In this document: positions 6,883 through 14,493 of the stretch, piece by piece
Layout: each line of letters begins with the position of its first letter
How positions within the stretch are numbered: the first letter of the stretch is position 1
From: BOKZ01 sp040900165
GTDB taxonomy: Bacteria; Patescibacteriota; UBA1384; 2-12-FULL-50-11
NCBI GenBank assembly: GCA_040900165.1
Contig: JBBDZM010000010.1
Location: forward strand, 1-18,136
DNA length: 18,136 nucleotides
Direction of reading: 5' to 3'
The notes under the pieces: generated by a model
Seen by the model: only the letters and a program-made list of their open reading frames with translations
Told to the model about the DNA's origin: nothing
The model's database searches: none
Made by a program: the position numbers and the translations under genes

Positions 6883-6889
6883 AGGAGGG
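6883..6889 (+). promoter_or_regulatory. Ribosome binding site of pilB (decides a TTG start)
   Basis: AGGAGGG lies 4 nt before TTG at 6894. This strong site supports the rare TTG start; no in-frame ATG or GTG is comparably placed. Confidence 0.7.
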
Positions 6890-6893
6890 TGAG

Positions 6894-8789
6894 TTGGCTG
6901 TCACAAACGACGTTATCAAGAAAATTGCCGCACAGGCGAAAATACCGACTTTTCGGGTTCGGGCCTATCTTAAAGCTACCACCGATATCGTTGGCGACTC
7001 ATTACAGAAAAACGAAGACGTCGATATGGGTGAGCTTGGCAAATTTACGTTGGTGCGCCTCCCTAGCAGAAAAGTCACCACCAATTTTGGCGGCAAGAAA
7101 CAGGTATTAAAACTAGAGGCCACTACTAGCCCGAGCTTTGTCGTTAACGAAACCCTTAAAGAACAGCTCACCACCACCCCGGAGTCCCAGGCCCCCAAAG
7201 AAGAAGTCGAGGAAGTTTTTCGGACCACCCCCCTGCAGAGCCGCGGTAGCGATGTCCAGTTTATTGAGCTGGGCGGCAAAATTATCGACAAAAAAATCCT
7301 CGCCTTAGTCCCAGAAAATATTGCCAAGAAATACTCGGCTGTACCATTTGCCGTTGAGGGCAAAATTATGTCGCTAGCAATGACCGACCCGGAAAACGAA
7401 GAGGCCTTTAACTCGGTTCGAAAACTATCCGGCAAGTTAGTTAAACCCTTTTTAGCCACCCAGGACGACGTTAACCACATTCTCGACCAATACTCCGGTC
7501 TTCAAGACCAAGTCAAAGAGTTGGTTGATATCAACGAAGAAGAAAACGTCGAGACAGTTAAGGAAAAAGACGAAAAAGTTACTAACGAAGATATCGCCGA
7601 AACCTCGCCGGCCGCTAAAATTATCTCTTCATTGTTAAAGCGGGCTGTTCGAGAACGGGCATCTGATATTCACATCGAACCGTCCGAAGAAGAAGTCCAG
7701 GTTCGTTTCCGCGTCGATGGCATTCTGCGAAAAGTTCTTAATCTACCCAAAGACATCCAACCGGCTGTTATCTCCCGGGTAAAGATCCTGGCTAATTTGA
7801 AAATTGACGAAACTCGCCTACCCCAAGATGGACGAATCCAAATCATACTTGATGGCAATCGGATCGACTTTCGTATCTCGACCCTACCGACCGTTAACGG
7901 CGAAAAAATCGTTGCTCGGGTCCTTGATCACTCCAAGGGAGTGCTGGACTTTGAAGCGATTGGGATTTGGGGACGATCGTTGAAAGTATTGGAAGATAAC
8001 ATTAAAAAAGCCCATGGCATGACGCTGGTCACTGGCCCGACTGGTTCCGGTAAATCAACCACCCTTTACTCGGTGATTAGCAAAATCAAAGACGACGCCA
8101 TCAATATTATTACCATGGAAGATCCAGTTGAGTACCGAATGCCCGGCGTTAACCAAAGCCAGGTAAACTCGAAAATTGACTTTACCTTTGCTAGTGGCCT
8201 GCGCTCAATTTTGCGCCAAGACCCCGACGTGGTAATGGTTGGAGAAATTCGCGACCGAGAAACAGCCGATATCGCCGTCAACGCCGCCCTAACCGGCCAC
8301 ATTGTGCTCTCCACCCTCCACACTAACGACGCGGTCGGGGCGATTCCCCGCCTGTTAGATATGCAGATTGAGCCATTTTTAATTACCTCTTCGCTCAACT
8401 CGGTCATTGCCCAACGGCTCTGCCGGCGAATCTGCGACAAATGCAAAATCGAGCTCCCCCTTAAACCAGAGGAAATGGCGATAATTAACACCGAAATTGA
8501 TTCGATGCCCGAGCCAGAAAAAACCGACTCGAAGAAAGCTCCAAAATTCTATCACGGCCAGGGCTGCGATGCCTGCGGGGACTCGGGCTACAAAGGACGA
8601 ATTGGCATCTATGAAATTCTGGCGCTGAGCGAACCGTTAAAAACCCTAACCCTCAAGCGAGCCACCAGCTCCGAGCTAGAAGTCCAGGCCAAAAAAGAGG
8701 GGCTAATTACCCTAAAACAGGACGGTATTCTCAAGGCCCTTCACGGTGATACAACCATTGAAGAAGTCTGGCGAGTAACCAAAGACTAA
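6894..8789 (+). CDS. pilB: Type IV pilus assembly ATPase PilB with an N-terminal HU/IHF-like DNA-binding domain
   Basis: PilB is the cytoplasmic hexameric ATPase that powers pilus extension. Residues 1-92 are unlike PilB and follow the HU/IHF pattern: NDVIKKIAAQAKI, then VDMGELGKFTLVRLPSRK (the GxGxF strand), a basic arm region, and SFVVNETLKEQL. The RNPxTG tip of HU arms is replaced by TTNFGGK, so the intercalating proline is missing. A charged linker (about 93-120) leads to a short MshEN-like domain (about 120-200) and the GspE/PilB ATPase (about 235-625). Walker A GPTGSGKS is at about 381-388, Walker B VVMVGEIRDRETAD at about 446, the His box STLHTND at about 473, and two CxxC pairs at about 513 and 558 form the usual zinc site. 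The TTG start has a strong ribosome binding site. It heads the pilus operon and overlaps pilC by one base (TAATG). Confidence 0.95.
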   Translation: MAVTNDVIKKIAAQAKIPTFRVRAYLKATTDIVGDSLQKNEDVDMGELGKFTLVRLPSRKVTTNFGGKKQVLKLEATTSPSFVVNETLKEQLTTTPESQAPKEEVEEVFRTTPLQSRGSDVQFIELGGKIIDKKILALVPENIAKKYSAVPFAVEGKIMSLAMTDPENEEAFNSVRKLSGKLVKPFLATQDDVNHILDQYSGLQDQVKELVDINEEENVETVKEKDEKVTNEDIAETSPAAKIISSLLKRAVRERASDIHIEPSEEEVQVRFRVDGILRKVLNLPKDIQPAVISRVKILANLKIDETRLPQDGRIQIILDGNRIDFRISTLPTVNGEKIVARVLDHSKGVLDFEAIGIWGRSLKVLEDNIKKAHGMTLVTGPTGSGKSTTLYSVISKIKDDAINIITMEDPVEYRMPGVNQSQVNSKIDFTFASGLRSILRQDPDVVMVGEIRDRETADIAVNAALTGHIVLSTLHTNDAVGAIPRLLDMQIEPFLITSSLNSVIAQRLCRRICDKCKIELPLKPEEMAIINTEIDSMPEPEKTDSKKAPKFYHGQGCDACGDSGYKGRIGIYEILALSEPLKTLTLKRATSSELEVQAKKEGLITLKQDGILKALHGDTTIEEVWRVTKD

Positions 8790-9991
8790 TGACTACCTAC
8801 AGCTACAGCGCTAAAACTCCCGAAGGTGGTACTAATGAGAAGGGAGAGATTGAGGCCGAAAGCACTAACGAGGCCGCCAGCAAGTTGCGCGAAAAAGGGC
8901 TCTTGCCGATAACGATCGGTCTACCAAAAAAGAAACTTGATATTCGCCTATTTAAGAAAAAGGTTCCGTTACGGGAGAAAATTATCTTTACTCGCCAGCT
9001 AGCCGTTATGGTTAAGGCCGGTTTACCATTAACCAGCGCTATCCAGGCACTGCGAAAACAGACCGAAAACAGCAAGTTCCAAGAGGTTTTGGACGATGTC
9101 ATTATCCAGGTTAGAGGCGGCCAGACGCTATCGTCGATAATGGGTAAACACACCGATGTTTTCCCCGATGTTTATATTGCCGTCGTCCGGGCTGGCGAGA
9201 GCACCGGGAAACTCTCCGAAGTTTTGTTCACTTTAGCCCAACAGCAGGAAAAGCAGGCCGAACTAATTAGCAAAGTTAAGGGCGCCCTAATGTACCCAGC
9301 AGTAATTTTGGTAGCGTTAATCGGGGTAATTGGCCTAATCGTCTTCTTTGTTCTGCCAAGCTTGCAGACAATCTTTGCCGACTTTGGGTCGGAATTGCCG
9401 TTTACCACCAAGCTGCTGTTTAGCACCTCAACTTTTGCCCAACGCTACTATTGGTTAATTGCCCTTATTTTAATCGCCCTGTTCTACTTACTGCGCTTCT
9501 CGATTAGCAAGCCCCGAGGCCGACTGGTCTTCGATCGGTTTGTCCTGATTATGCCGGTCTTTGGTGATCTAACTAAAAAAGTTTATATGGCCAATTTTGC
9601 CCGAACGATGGCCATGCTTACCCAAGCCAGTTTGCCGATTTTAGAGTCAATCAAGATTGTTCGCCGTACCATCTCCAATAAGCACTACGACAACGCCTTT
9701 GTCCGGATCTCCCAAGCCGTCGAAAACGGCCAGCCGCTATCAAAAGCGATCGGTCGAGAGCCGATTTTCCCACCGATGGTTACGCAATTGATTAACTTGG
9801 GCGAACAGTCTGGTGAGCTGGAGTCGGTATTAGGGGAAATCTCTCGCTTCTACGACTCCGAGGTTGATAACATTACCCGCAACCTCTCGGCTTTGATCGA
9901 GCCGATTATGTTAATTATTATGGGTGTTGGCGTCGCCTTTGTTGTAACCTCTGTTCTAAGCCCAATCTACAAGCTGGTTGAAAACTTCTAA
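8789..9991 (+). CDS. pilC: Type IV pilus inner-membrane platform protein PilC
   Basis: At 400 residues this is the normal length for PilC/GspF. An N-terminal cytoplasmic segment (YSYSAKTPEGGTNEKGEIEAES) is typical of the family. Two homologous GspF domains follow at about 65-190 and 268-390 (FTRQLAVMVKAGLPLTSAI and FARTMAMLTQASLPILESI mark their starts). Membrane segments are visible at about 167-197, 213-232 and 365-395. PilC connects the PilB motor to pilin insertion. Its ATG overlaps the pilB stop (TAATG), which suggests coupled translation. Confidence 0.95.
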   Translation: MTTYSYSAKTPEGGTNEKGEIEAESTNEAASKLREKGLLPITIGLPKKKLDIRLFKKKVPLREKIIFTRQLAVMVKAGLPLTSAIQALRKQTENSKFQEVLDDVIIQVRGGQTLSSIMGKHTDVFPDVYIAVVRAGESTGKLSEVLFTLAQQQEKQAELISKVKGALMYPAVILVALIGVIGLIVFFVLPSLQTIFADFGSELPFTTKLLFSTSTFAQRYYWLIALILIALFYLLRFSISKPRGRLVFDRFVLIMPVFGDLTKKVYMANFARTMAMLTQASLPILESIKIVRRTISNKHYDNAFVRISQAVENGQPLSKAIGREPIFPPMVTQLINLGEQSGELESVLGEISRFYDSEVDNITRNLSALIEPIMLIIMGVGVAFVVTSVLSPIYKLVENF

Positions 9992-9993
9992 CG

Positions 9994-10425
9994 ATGTTAC
10001 GGGGCGCTTGGCTAGCTAAAAAACAAGGCGGCTACACGGTGGTGGAGGTTTTGGTAGCGGCCGCTATTTTTTCGCTGGCAATGTTATTAATCTTTGGGAC
10101 TTATATGCTTACTCTCAAACTGACCAAAACTGGTCGGGAAATATCGGTTGCCTCAAATTTAGCCGAGCAGATGATCGATGATATTCGGACAACTTCGTTT
10201 GAAAATATCGCTCTCAACTCCAATCCGTCAGCCGTTGCCACTACCAAACTACCGGGGGGGCTGACTAAAACCTACGTCACCCTGTTTGAGGACAACAGTA
10301 AGCTTAAAGAAGTTAGAATAATTGTCTACTGGGACGGTCGCCTGGAAGCTAATGCCATTAAGATAACAACGGTTATTACCCAGGGCGGCTTAACAAATGT
10401 GGGGAGTCCTGGTGCCGAACAATAA
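9994..10425 (+). CDS. Type IV prepilin-like protein (minor pilin / pseudopilin, PilV- or GspI-like)
   Basis: The 143-residue product has a class III signal: a short basic leader (MLRGAWLAKKQGG) followed by YTVVEVLVAAAIFSLAMLLIF, with glycine at -1 and glutamate at +5 for prepilin peptidase. The remainder is a small globular domain without cysteines. The N-terminal sequence resembles PilV/GspI-type minor pilins more than a major pilin, but subclass assignment from sequence alone is weak. It starts 2 nt after the pilC stop and its end overlaps the next gene. The peptidase needed to process it is not encoded in the window. Confidence 0.85.
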   Translation: MLRGAWLAKKQGGYTVVEVLVAAAIFSLAMLLIFGTYMLTLKLTKTGREISVASNLAEQMIDDIRTTSFENIALNSNPSAVATTKLPGGLTKTYVTLFEDNSKLKEVRIIVYWDGRLEANAIKITTVITQGGLTNVGSPGAEQ

Positions 10426-11011
10426 GCGCGCCTTGACCCTAATTGAGCTGCTTATTGCGATGGCGATTAGTATCGTTGTTTCGGGGGTAATTTTGGCAAT
10501 TCTGGTTAGTTCGTGGCGGGCCGATATCGCCCAAACCGCCTATCTCGATCTTCAGCAGAAAAGTCGAACGGCCGTTGACGAAATATCTAGCACCATCAAG
10601 GTATCTTCCGGGGTAGTCACTAGCCACACCGCTGGTGGAACTACCTATACCACCTCCTCTACCGAGTTGGTCCTTAAAACCCCGGCCATTGATGATAGCC
10701 TCAATATCCTGACCGGCACTGATTACTATGTTTTTCGCCGCAACCCTATCACAGCGACAATACTGGAGAGAATTATTGTCGCCGATCCCGCCAGCAGTCG
10801 GACAACCATCGCCAGCCCCGTTACCCTCAATGACGTTACCGGAGCCTTAACTTTTACTTACCACGACAGTGCCGGAGCAACTATCACTCCTGGTGTCGGC
10901 GACGTTACCACCAGTACCGCTGTTAAGGTGGTGGTTGATAGCCGAAAAACCGTTCAGGGCCGAACGCTTAGCAGAATAATTGATAATTTCGTATATTTAA
11001 GGAACCGATGA
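10397..11011 (+). CDS. Type IV prepilin-like protein (minor pilin, PilW/GspJ-like) with alanine at -1
   Basis: The hydrophobic stretch LTLIELLIAMAISIVVSGVILAIL with glutamate at +5 is a prepilin N-terminal helix. The residue before the cleavage site is alanine (NKRA-LTLIE) rather than glycine. The ATG at 10397 gives 204 residues and overlaps the previous gene by 29 nt. A GTG at 10412, preceded by GGGGAG five bases away, would give a more typical 7-residue leader (MPNNKRA) and may be the true start. The globular part is beta-rich with threonine/serine-rich segments. ATGA overlap with the next gene indicates coupled translation. Confidence 0.82.
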   Translation: MWGVLVPNNKRALTLIELLIAMAISIVVSGVILAILVSSWRADIAQTAYLDLQQKSRTAVDEISSTIKVSSGVVTSHTAGGTTYTTSSTELVLKTPAIDDSLNILTGTDYYVFRRNPITATILERIIVADPASSRTTIASPVTLNDVTGALTFTYHDSAGATITPGVGDVTTSTAVKVVVDSRKTVQGRTLSRIIDNFVYLRNR

Positions 11012-12747
11012 AAAAATCACTGTCCGGACATATCTTAGTTTTTGCTCTAGCGGTGCTGGGAATACTGTTTGTGCTGACAACAGCCGCCCTTAATTTAACT
11101 AAATTCGACCAACATCTGGCAATCCAGTCCTACCACGTTAAACAAGCCCGCCAGATTGCCGAAGCCGGTATCGATATTGCTATCCGCCGCCTTAACGCCA
11201 ACTCTAACTATACCGGCGAAGTCGGGCTACTGCTCGGTGACGGAACCCTCAATATCGTTATCTCCGGCATCGGTAGCAATCGGACAATTGAAGCAACCGC
11301 CTACTACCCAGATGCCTCTAACCCGTCGGCTAAACGCCGGATTATTGTTGACGCCCAGATCGACAGTACCGACGCAGAATTCTTCTACGGCATCCAGGTT
11401 GATGCCGGTGGCTTGCAGATGGATAACGGAGCTGGAGTTGTCGGTAATGTCTTCAGCAACGGCAATATCCTTGGGGGGGACGGGTCGTACGTTACCGGCG
11501 ACGTAATCGTTGCCGGCGGGCTTTCCGACAATCCGCAGATCGAGTGGCCGACTCACGACGCCGACCAGGTCTTTGCTACCGCTTCTTCCAACCGCGACAT
11601 TGCCCAATCGTTCACCGCTACTAGCTCGGGGCCAGTTCCGAAAGTCCGCGTCTTTTTGGGCAAGAACGGCAACCCAACCAACAACATTACGATGCGCCTT
11701 CAACTTGACTCAAATGGTAAACCGTCGACTTCTTCCTCGCTTGCTACTTCGGTGATTCCCGCCGCGTCGGTTGGTAATACTCCGTCTTGGATTGACGTTA
11801 CGTTCAACAGCCCCGCCAACATTAATAGCGGCACCAAATACTGGATTGTCCTCGATACCAGCTCCAACTCCGCCACCAACCATTGGAACTGGCGCAAAGA
11901 TACAACGGACGGCTACGCCAACAACACTGGCCGGACTACCAGCAGCTACTCCTCCGGGTCGGCCGTCTGGAGCGACGTCGGCGGTGATTTGGCTTTCCAG
12001 GTTTGGATCGGGGGGGTTGCTACGAGAATTGAGGGCATGACGATCGGATCAAGCACCTCGGGTACAGCGAGAGCCAATTCCTTTGTTAATACTACCGTTC
12101 ACGGCTCGGCTTGTCCCAACCAGTACTGTATCGTCGATAACCCTAGCCCGGAGAGTTTGCCGCTATCCGACGGCGTTATCCAGGATTGGAAGGACACCGC
12201 GATTGCGGGCGGTACCACTGTTGGTGATTACCTCATCACCAATAACGGAACCGGGTCGTTGGGTCCGCGGCGAATCCAAGGCAATCTGACGCTGGACAAC
12301 GGCGCAATTTTAACCATGACCGGAACGATATACGTCACCGGCAACGTCGTATTATCTAATGGCTGCCAAGTTAATTTGGACCCCGGGTACGGCCAGGGTT
12401 CGGGAATATTTATCGTCGACGGAACAGTCGTAATATCCAATAATTGTGCGTTTAGCGGTGCTCAAAGCGGTGGTTATATAATGCTGTTGACGACTCGTGA
12501 CGCCAAAAGCAACGTCTCCATGACTATCTCCAACAACTCTGTTGGCGTTATTTACTACGCCGCTAAAACTCGCATCCAATTCGACAATAACGCAACGGCC
12601 AAAGAAGCGACTGCCTGGGGAATTAGTCTAAGCAATAACGCCGTAATTACTTACGAATCTGGCCTGGCCAACCTACTCTTTACCGGCGGTCCCGGCGGTG
12701 GTTGGGTAGTTAAGCGCAGTACTTGGCGAGAGGTACGAACGTTCTAA
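11008..12747 (+). CDS. PilX/GspK-like minor pilin with beta-solenoid body and inserted lectin-like beta-sandwich domain
   Basis: The 579-residue product starts MKKSLSGHILVFALAVLGILF, a pilin-like helix after a glycine but lacking the +5 glutamate, as in GspK tip subunits. QARQIAEAGIDIAIRRLN (about 46-63) matches the PilX/GspK N-terminal core. Residues about 130-172 are short glycine/asparagine-rich strands of a beta-solenoid (GNVFSNGNILGG, YVTGDVIVAGG). Residues about 182-336 form a separate module (DIAQSFTATSSG ... WIDVTFNSPANINSGTKYWIVLDT ... DLAFQVWIGG) resembling choice-of-anchor or carbohydrate-binding-like beta-sandwiches. Solenoid-like repeats resume at about 420-560. ACPNQYC at 368-374 may form a disulfide. 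It probably sits at the pilus tip and carries the binding face; the ligand is unknown. Confidence 0.75.
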   Translation: MKKSLSGHILVFALAVLGILFVLTTAALNLTKFDQHLAIQSYHVKQARQIAEAGIDIAIRRLNANSNYTGEVGLLLGDGTLNIVISGIGSNRTIEATAYYPDASNPSAKRRIIVDAQIDSTDAEFFYGIQVDAGGLQMDNGAGVVGNVFSNGNILGGDGSYVTGDVIVAGGLSDNPQIEWPTHDADQVFATASSNRDIAQSFTATSSGPVPKVRVFLGKNGNPTNNITMRLQLDSNGKPSTSSSLATSVIPAASVGNTPSWIDVTFNSPANINSGTKYWIVLDTSSNSATNHWNWRKDTTDGYANNTGRTTSSYSSGSAVWSDVGGDLAFQVWIGGVATRIEGMTIGSSTSGTARANSFVNTTVHGSACPNQYCIVDNPSPESLPLSDGVIQDWKDTAIAGGTTVGDYLITNNGTGSLGPRRIQGNLTLDNGAILTMTGTIYVTGNVVLSNGCQVNLDPGYGQGSGIFIVDGTVVISNNCAFSGAQSGGYIMLLTTRDAKSNVSMTISNNSVGVIYYAAKTRIQFDNNATAKEATAWGISLSNNAVITYESGLANLLFTGGPGGGWVVKRSTWREVRTF

Positions 12748-12766
12748 CTCTGGTATGCTGAAAACT

Positions 12767-12772
12767 GGAGGG
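12767..12772 (+). promoter_or_regulatory. Ribosome binding site of the pilM leader ORF
   Basis: GGAGGG lies 5 nt before GTG at 12778. It is the only good Shine-Dalgarno between 12748 and the pilM ATG at 12882, which itself has none. Confidence 0.65.
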
Positions 12773-12777
12773 AATAA

Positions 12778-12885
12778 GTGAGTACAGTTATTGGTCTCGA
12801 TATCGGGTTCGATAGCGAGCAACTGCATAGTTGCGAGCTTTCAGCTGAGTTAGAAGAATTATTATTGGTGTTTAGTAAAGTATGA
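12778..12885 (+). CDS. Short leader ORF duplicating the first 11 codons of pilM (possible translational coupler or relic)
   Basis: A GTG-started frame of 35 codons follows a strong ribosome binding site. Its first 11 residues (MSTVIGLDIGF) are identical to those of PilM, and the DNA at 12778-12812 matches 12882-12916 at 31 of 35 positions, with three of the differences synonymous and the fourth the GTG/ATG start. It then diverges to an unrelated amphipathic, leucine/glutamate-rich tail (ELSAELEELLLVFSKV) and stops at TGA 12883-12885, overlapping the pilM ATG as ATGA. A perfect hairpin (12819-12834) lies within it. It may feed ribosomes into pilM by reinitiation, or be the scar of a duplication or insertion. 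The tail vaguely recalls the C-terminus of four-helix-bundle S23/IVP proteins, but this is weak. Confidence 0.5.
   Translation: MSTVIGLDIGFDSEQLHSCELSAELEELLLVFSKV
12819..12834 (+). repeat. Perfect 6-bp hairpin in the pilM leader
   Basis: GCAACT-GCAT-AGTTGC, followed closely by AGCT-TTC-AGCT at 12836-12846. The pair lies between the two copies of the pilM 5' end. There is no T run, so it is not an obvious terminator. Confidence 0.5.
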
Positions 12886-13946
12886 GTACAGTTATTGGTC
12901 TCGACATTGGCTTCGAAACGGTCAAAATGGTTAGCTTGTCGCCGGCTGGAAAAAAGTGGCGACTTGACGGTATGGCGATCGGCAACTGCCCGAAAGATTC
13001 CTGGAAGCCCGATCAGCTCAACAACGTCGACGAGATTGCCGAAGCCGTTAAAGCCACCATGAAGGCCGGCAAGCCTCACGCTATCAGTGGCCGCCATGCC
13101 ATGGTAGCCCTACCGGAATCGGTAATATTTTCAGCGACATTTTCGGTGCCTTATATGGCTGATCCCGAGCTAAAACAAGCCCTGCCCTTAATGATTGCCG
13201 AAAAATTGTCGATTGAGATCGACGAGTACCATTTTGACTACGAGGAGATCAAAAGCCAATGTAACCCCGTTGTCGACGAAATCCTGCCACCCAAAAAAGA
13301 ACCAGCAGCGGCCGAAAAGGTTAAAGACAAAGGCGACAAACCGCCAGAGCCGGGAGTTGCCACCGATCAAGATCGAGAGCATCCCAACATCGCCATATTT
13401 GCCATCGCTGCCAAAAAAACACTAATCGCTTCGATTATTGAGCTCTGTAAAAAGGCCGATTTATCGTTGGCTGGTATCGATATCAAACCCGGAGCAATTG
13501 CCCGAGCGGTTGTTGATAGCGACGATCAGCTACCGCGGTTAATTATCGATATGGGCGTTGGTGGCACCGGTGCCTCGATTGCCGAAGGCAAAAGCCTGCG
13601 CGTCACCTCGATTATCCCCTGGGGAACAAACGTTATCGGCGAGAATATTAACGGGCCAGTCGAAAATCTCCGGGCCACAGCCGCCCCGGTTTTTGATGAG
13701 CTAATTCATATCACTCGCTTTTTCGAAAATCGAGTCTGCCCGGGGGTAAAAATTAAGGAAATTATTATATCGGGATCGGGTGCCAACATCACCAACCTGG
13801 CCGATACCTTCAAACAGGAGACTGGCCTGCCCACTAAGCTGGCTAACCCCTTTGCCAAAATCGAGACATCCCATTTCGAGGTTCCCAAGCAACTGTTCCA
13901 TACATTTTCAGATGCGATAGGATTAGCAATGAGGGATATTAAATAA
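12882..13946 (+). CDS. pilM: Type IV pilus assembly protein PilM (actin-like ATPase)
   Basis: PilM is a cytoplasmic FtsA/actin-like protein that binds the N-terminal tail of PilN and links the alignment complex to the motor. The 354 residues carry the phosphate-1 motif GLDIGFETVK (6-15) and the phosphate-2-like motif LIIDMGVGGTGASI (about 220-233). SEEL-type helices of the family are replaced by a lysine/proline-rich insert at about 135-168 (PPKKEPAAAEKVKDKGDKPP), probably a disordered loop. The ATG has no Shine-Dalgarno sequence and overlaps the stop of the leader ORF, so its translation probably depends on that ORF. PilN starts 4 nt after its stop. Confidence 0.93.
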   Translation: MSTVIGLDIGFETVKMVSLSPAGKKWRLDGMAIGNCPKDSWKPDQLNNVDEIAEAVKATMKAGKPHAISGRHAMVALPESVIFSATFSVPYMADPELKQALPLMIAEKLSIEIDEYHFDYEEIKSQCNPVVDEILPPKKEPAAAEKVKDKGDKPPEPGVATDQDREHPNIAIFAIAAKKTLIASIIELCKKADLSLAGIDIKPGAIARAVVDSDDQLPRLIIDMGVGGTGASIAEGKSLRVTSIIPWGTNVIGENINGPVENLRATAAPVFDELIHITRFFENRVCPGVKIKEIIISGSGANITNLADTFKQETGLPTKLANPFAKIETSHFEVPKQLFHTFSDAIGLAMRDIK

Positions 13947-13950
13947 TCAA

Positions 13951-14493
13951 ATGCTCAACCTAATACCACCGGAGATAAAACAACGCCACAAGACCCGATC
14001 GAAGCTCTATTCGATTACTGTTATCTATATTGTGATCGCAGCGTTATTTATTTTAGGACCAATTGCCCTAGCCACCTACCAATTTGTCCAAAATAGCCAA
14101 ATCACTGACAAGCTGAGTGAAATTGATTCAATCAACGCCCAAATCGGCCAGTCAAAAGATGTTAGTGATAAATTGGCCTTTATCGAGAGCCGTGTCAGCG
14201 GCGCGACCAGCTATCAGGAACAGCGCAGTTGGGATGGTTATCTCAAGACTATCGCCAGCTCCACCCCGACAACTGTTCAGCTAACCAGCATTACTCTGGA
14301 TGACGGCAAAATTGCCGCACCAATGTTCAAAGTGGCCGGCAAAAGCAGCAACCGCCGATCGATAGTATTATTTAAAGACAAGCTAACAACCAACGAGCTG
14401 ATCTCCGCCGCCGTCTTTGAAAATCTTAGCGAATCCAGTAACGAGAGCGGTAAAGTTTTTCTCTTTTCGCTAGCCATAACCTTCAAAAAATAA
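13951..14493 (+). CDS. pilN: Type IV pilus assembly protein PilN
   Basis: The 180-residue bitopic membrane protein begins MLNLIPPEIKQ, equivalent to the conserved INLLP-type tail that docks into PilM. A single membrane helix lies at about 23-45 (ITVIYIVIAALFILGPIALA), followed by a short coiled coil (about 50-85) and a small alpha/beta domain. Its place between pilM and pilO is the standard order. No Shine-Dalgarno is close to the ATG; the gene is 4 nt downstream of pilM. Its stop overlaps the pilO start (TAATG). Confidence 0.88.
   Translation: MLNLIPPEIKQRHKTRSKLYSITVIYIVIAALFILGPIALATYQFVQNSQITDKLSEIDSINAQIGQSKDVSDKLAFIESRVSGATSYQEQRSWDGYLKTIASSTPTTVQLTSITLDDGKIAAPMFKVAGKSSNRRSIVLFKDKLTTNELISAAVFENLSESSNESGKVFLFSLAITFKK

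Noticed and set aside
6965..7480. 171-residue minus-strand open frame under the HU-like part of PilB
   Set aside because: The plus-strand frame carries recognisable HU and PilB sequence and a strong start; the minus frame has no recognisable feature.
12778..13946. Leader ORF plus pilM as one gene broken by a sequencing frameshift
   Set aside because: The leader repeats the PilM N-terminus rather than continuing it, and pilM is complete from its own ATG; a single-base error would not produce a duplicated start.
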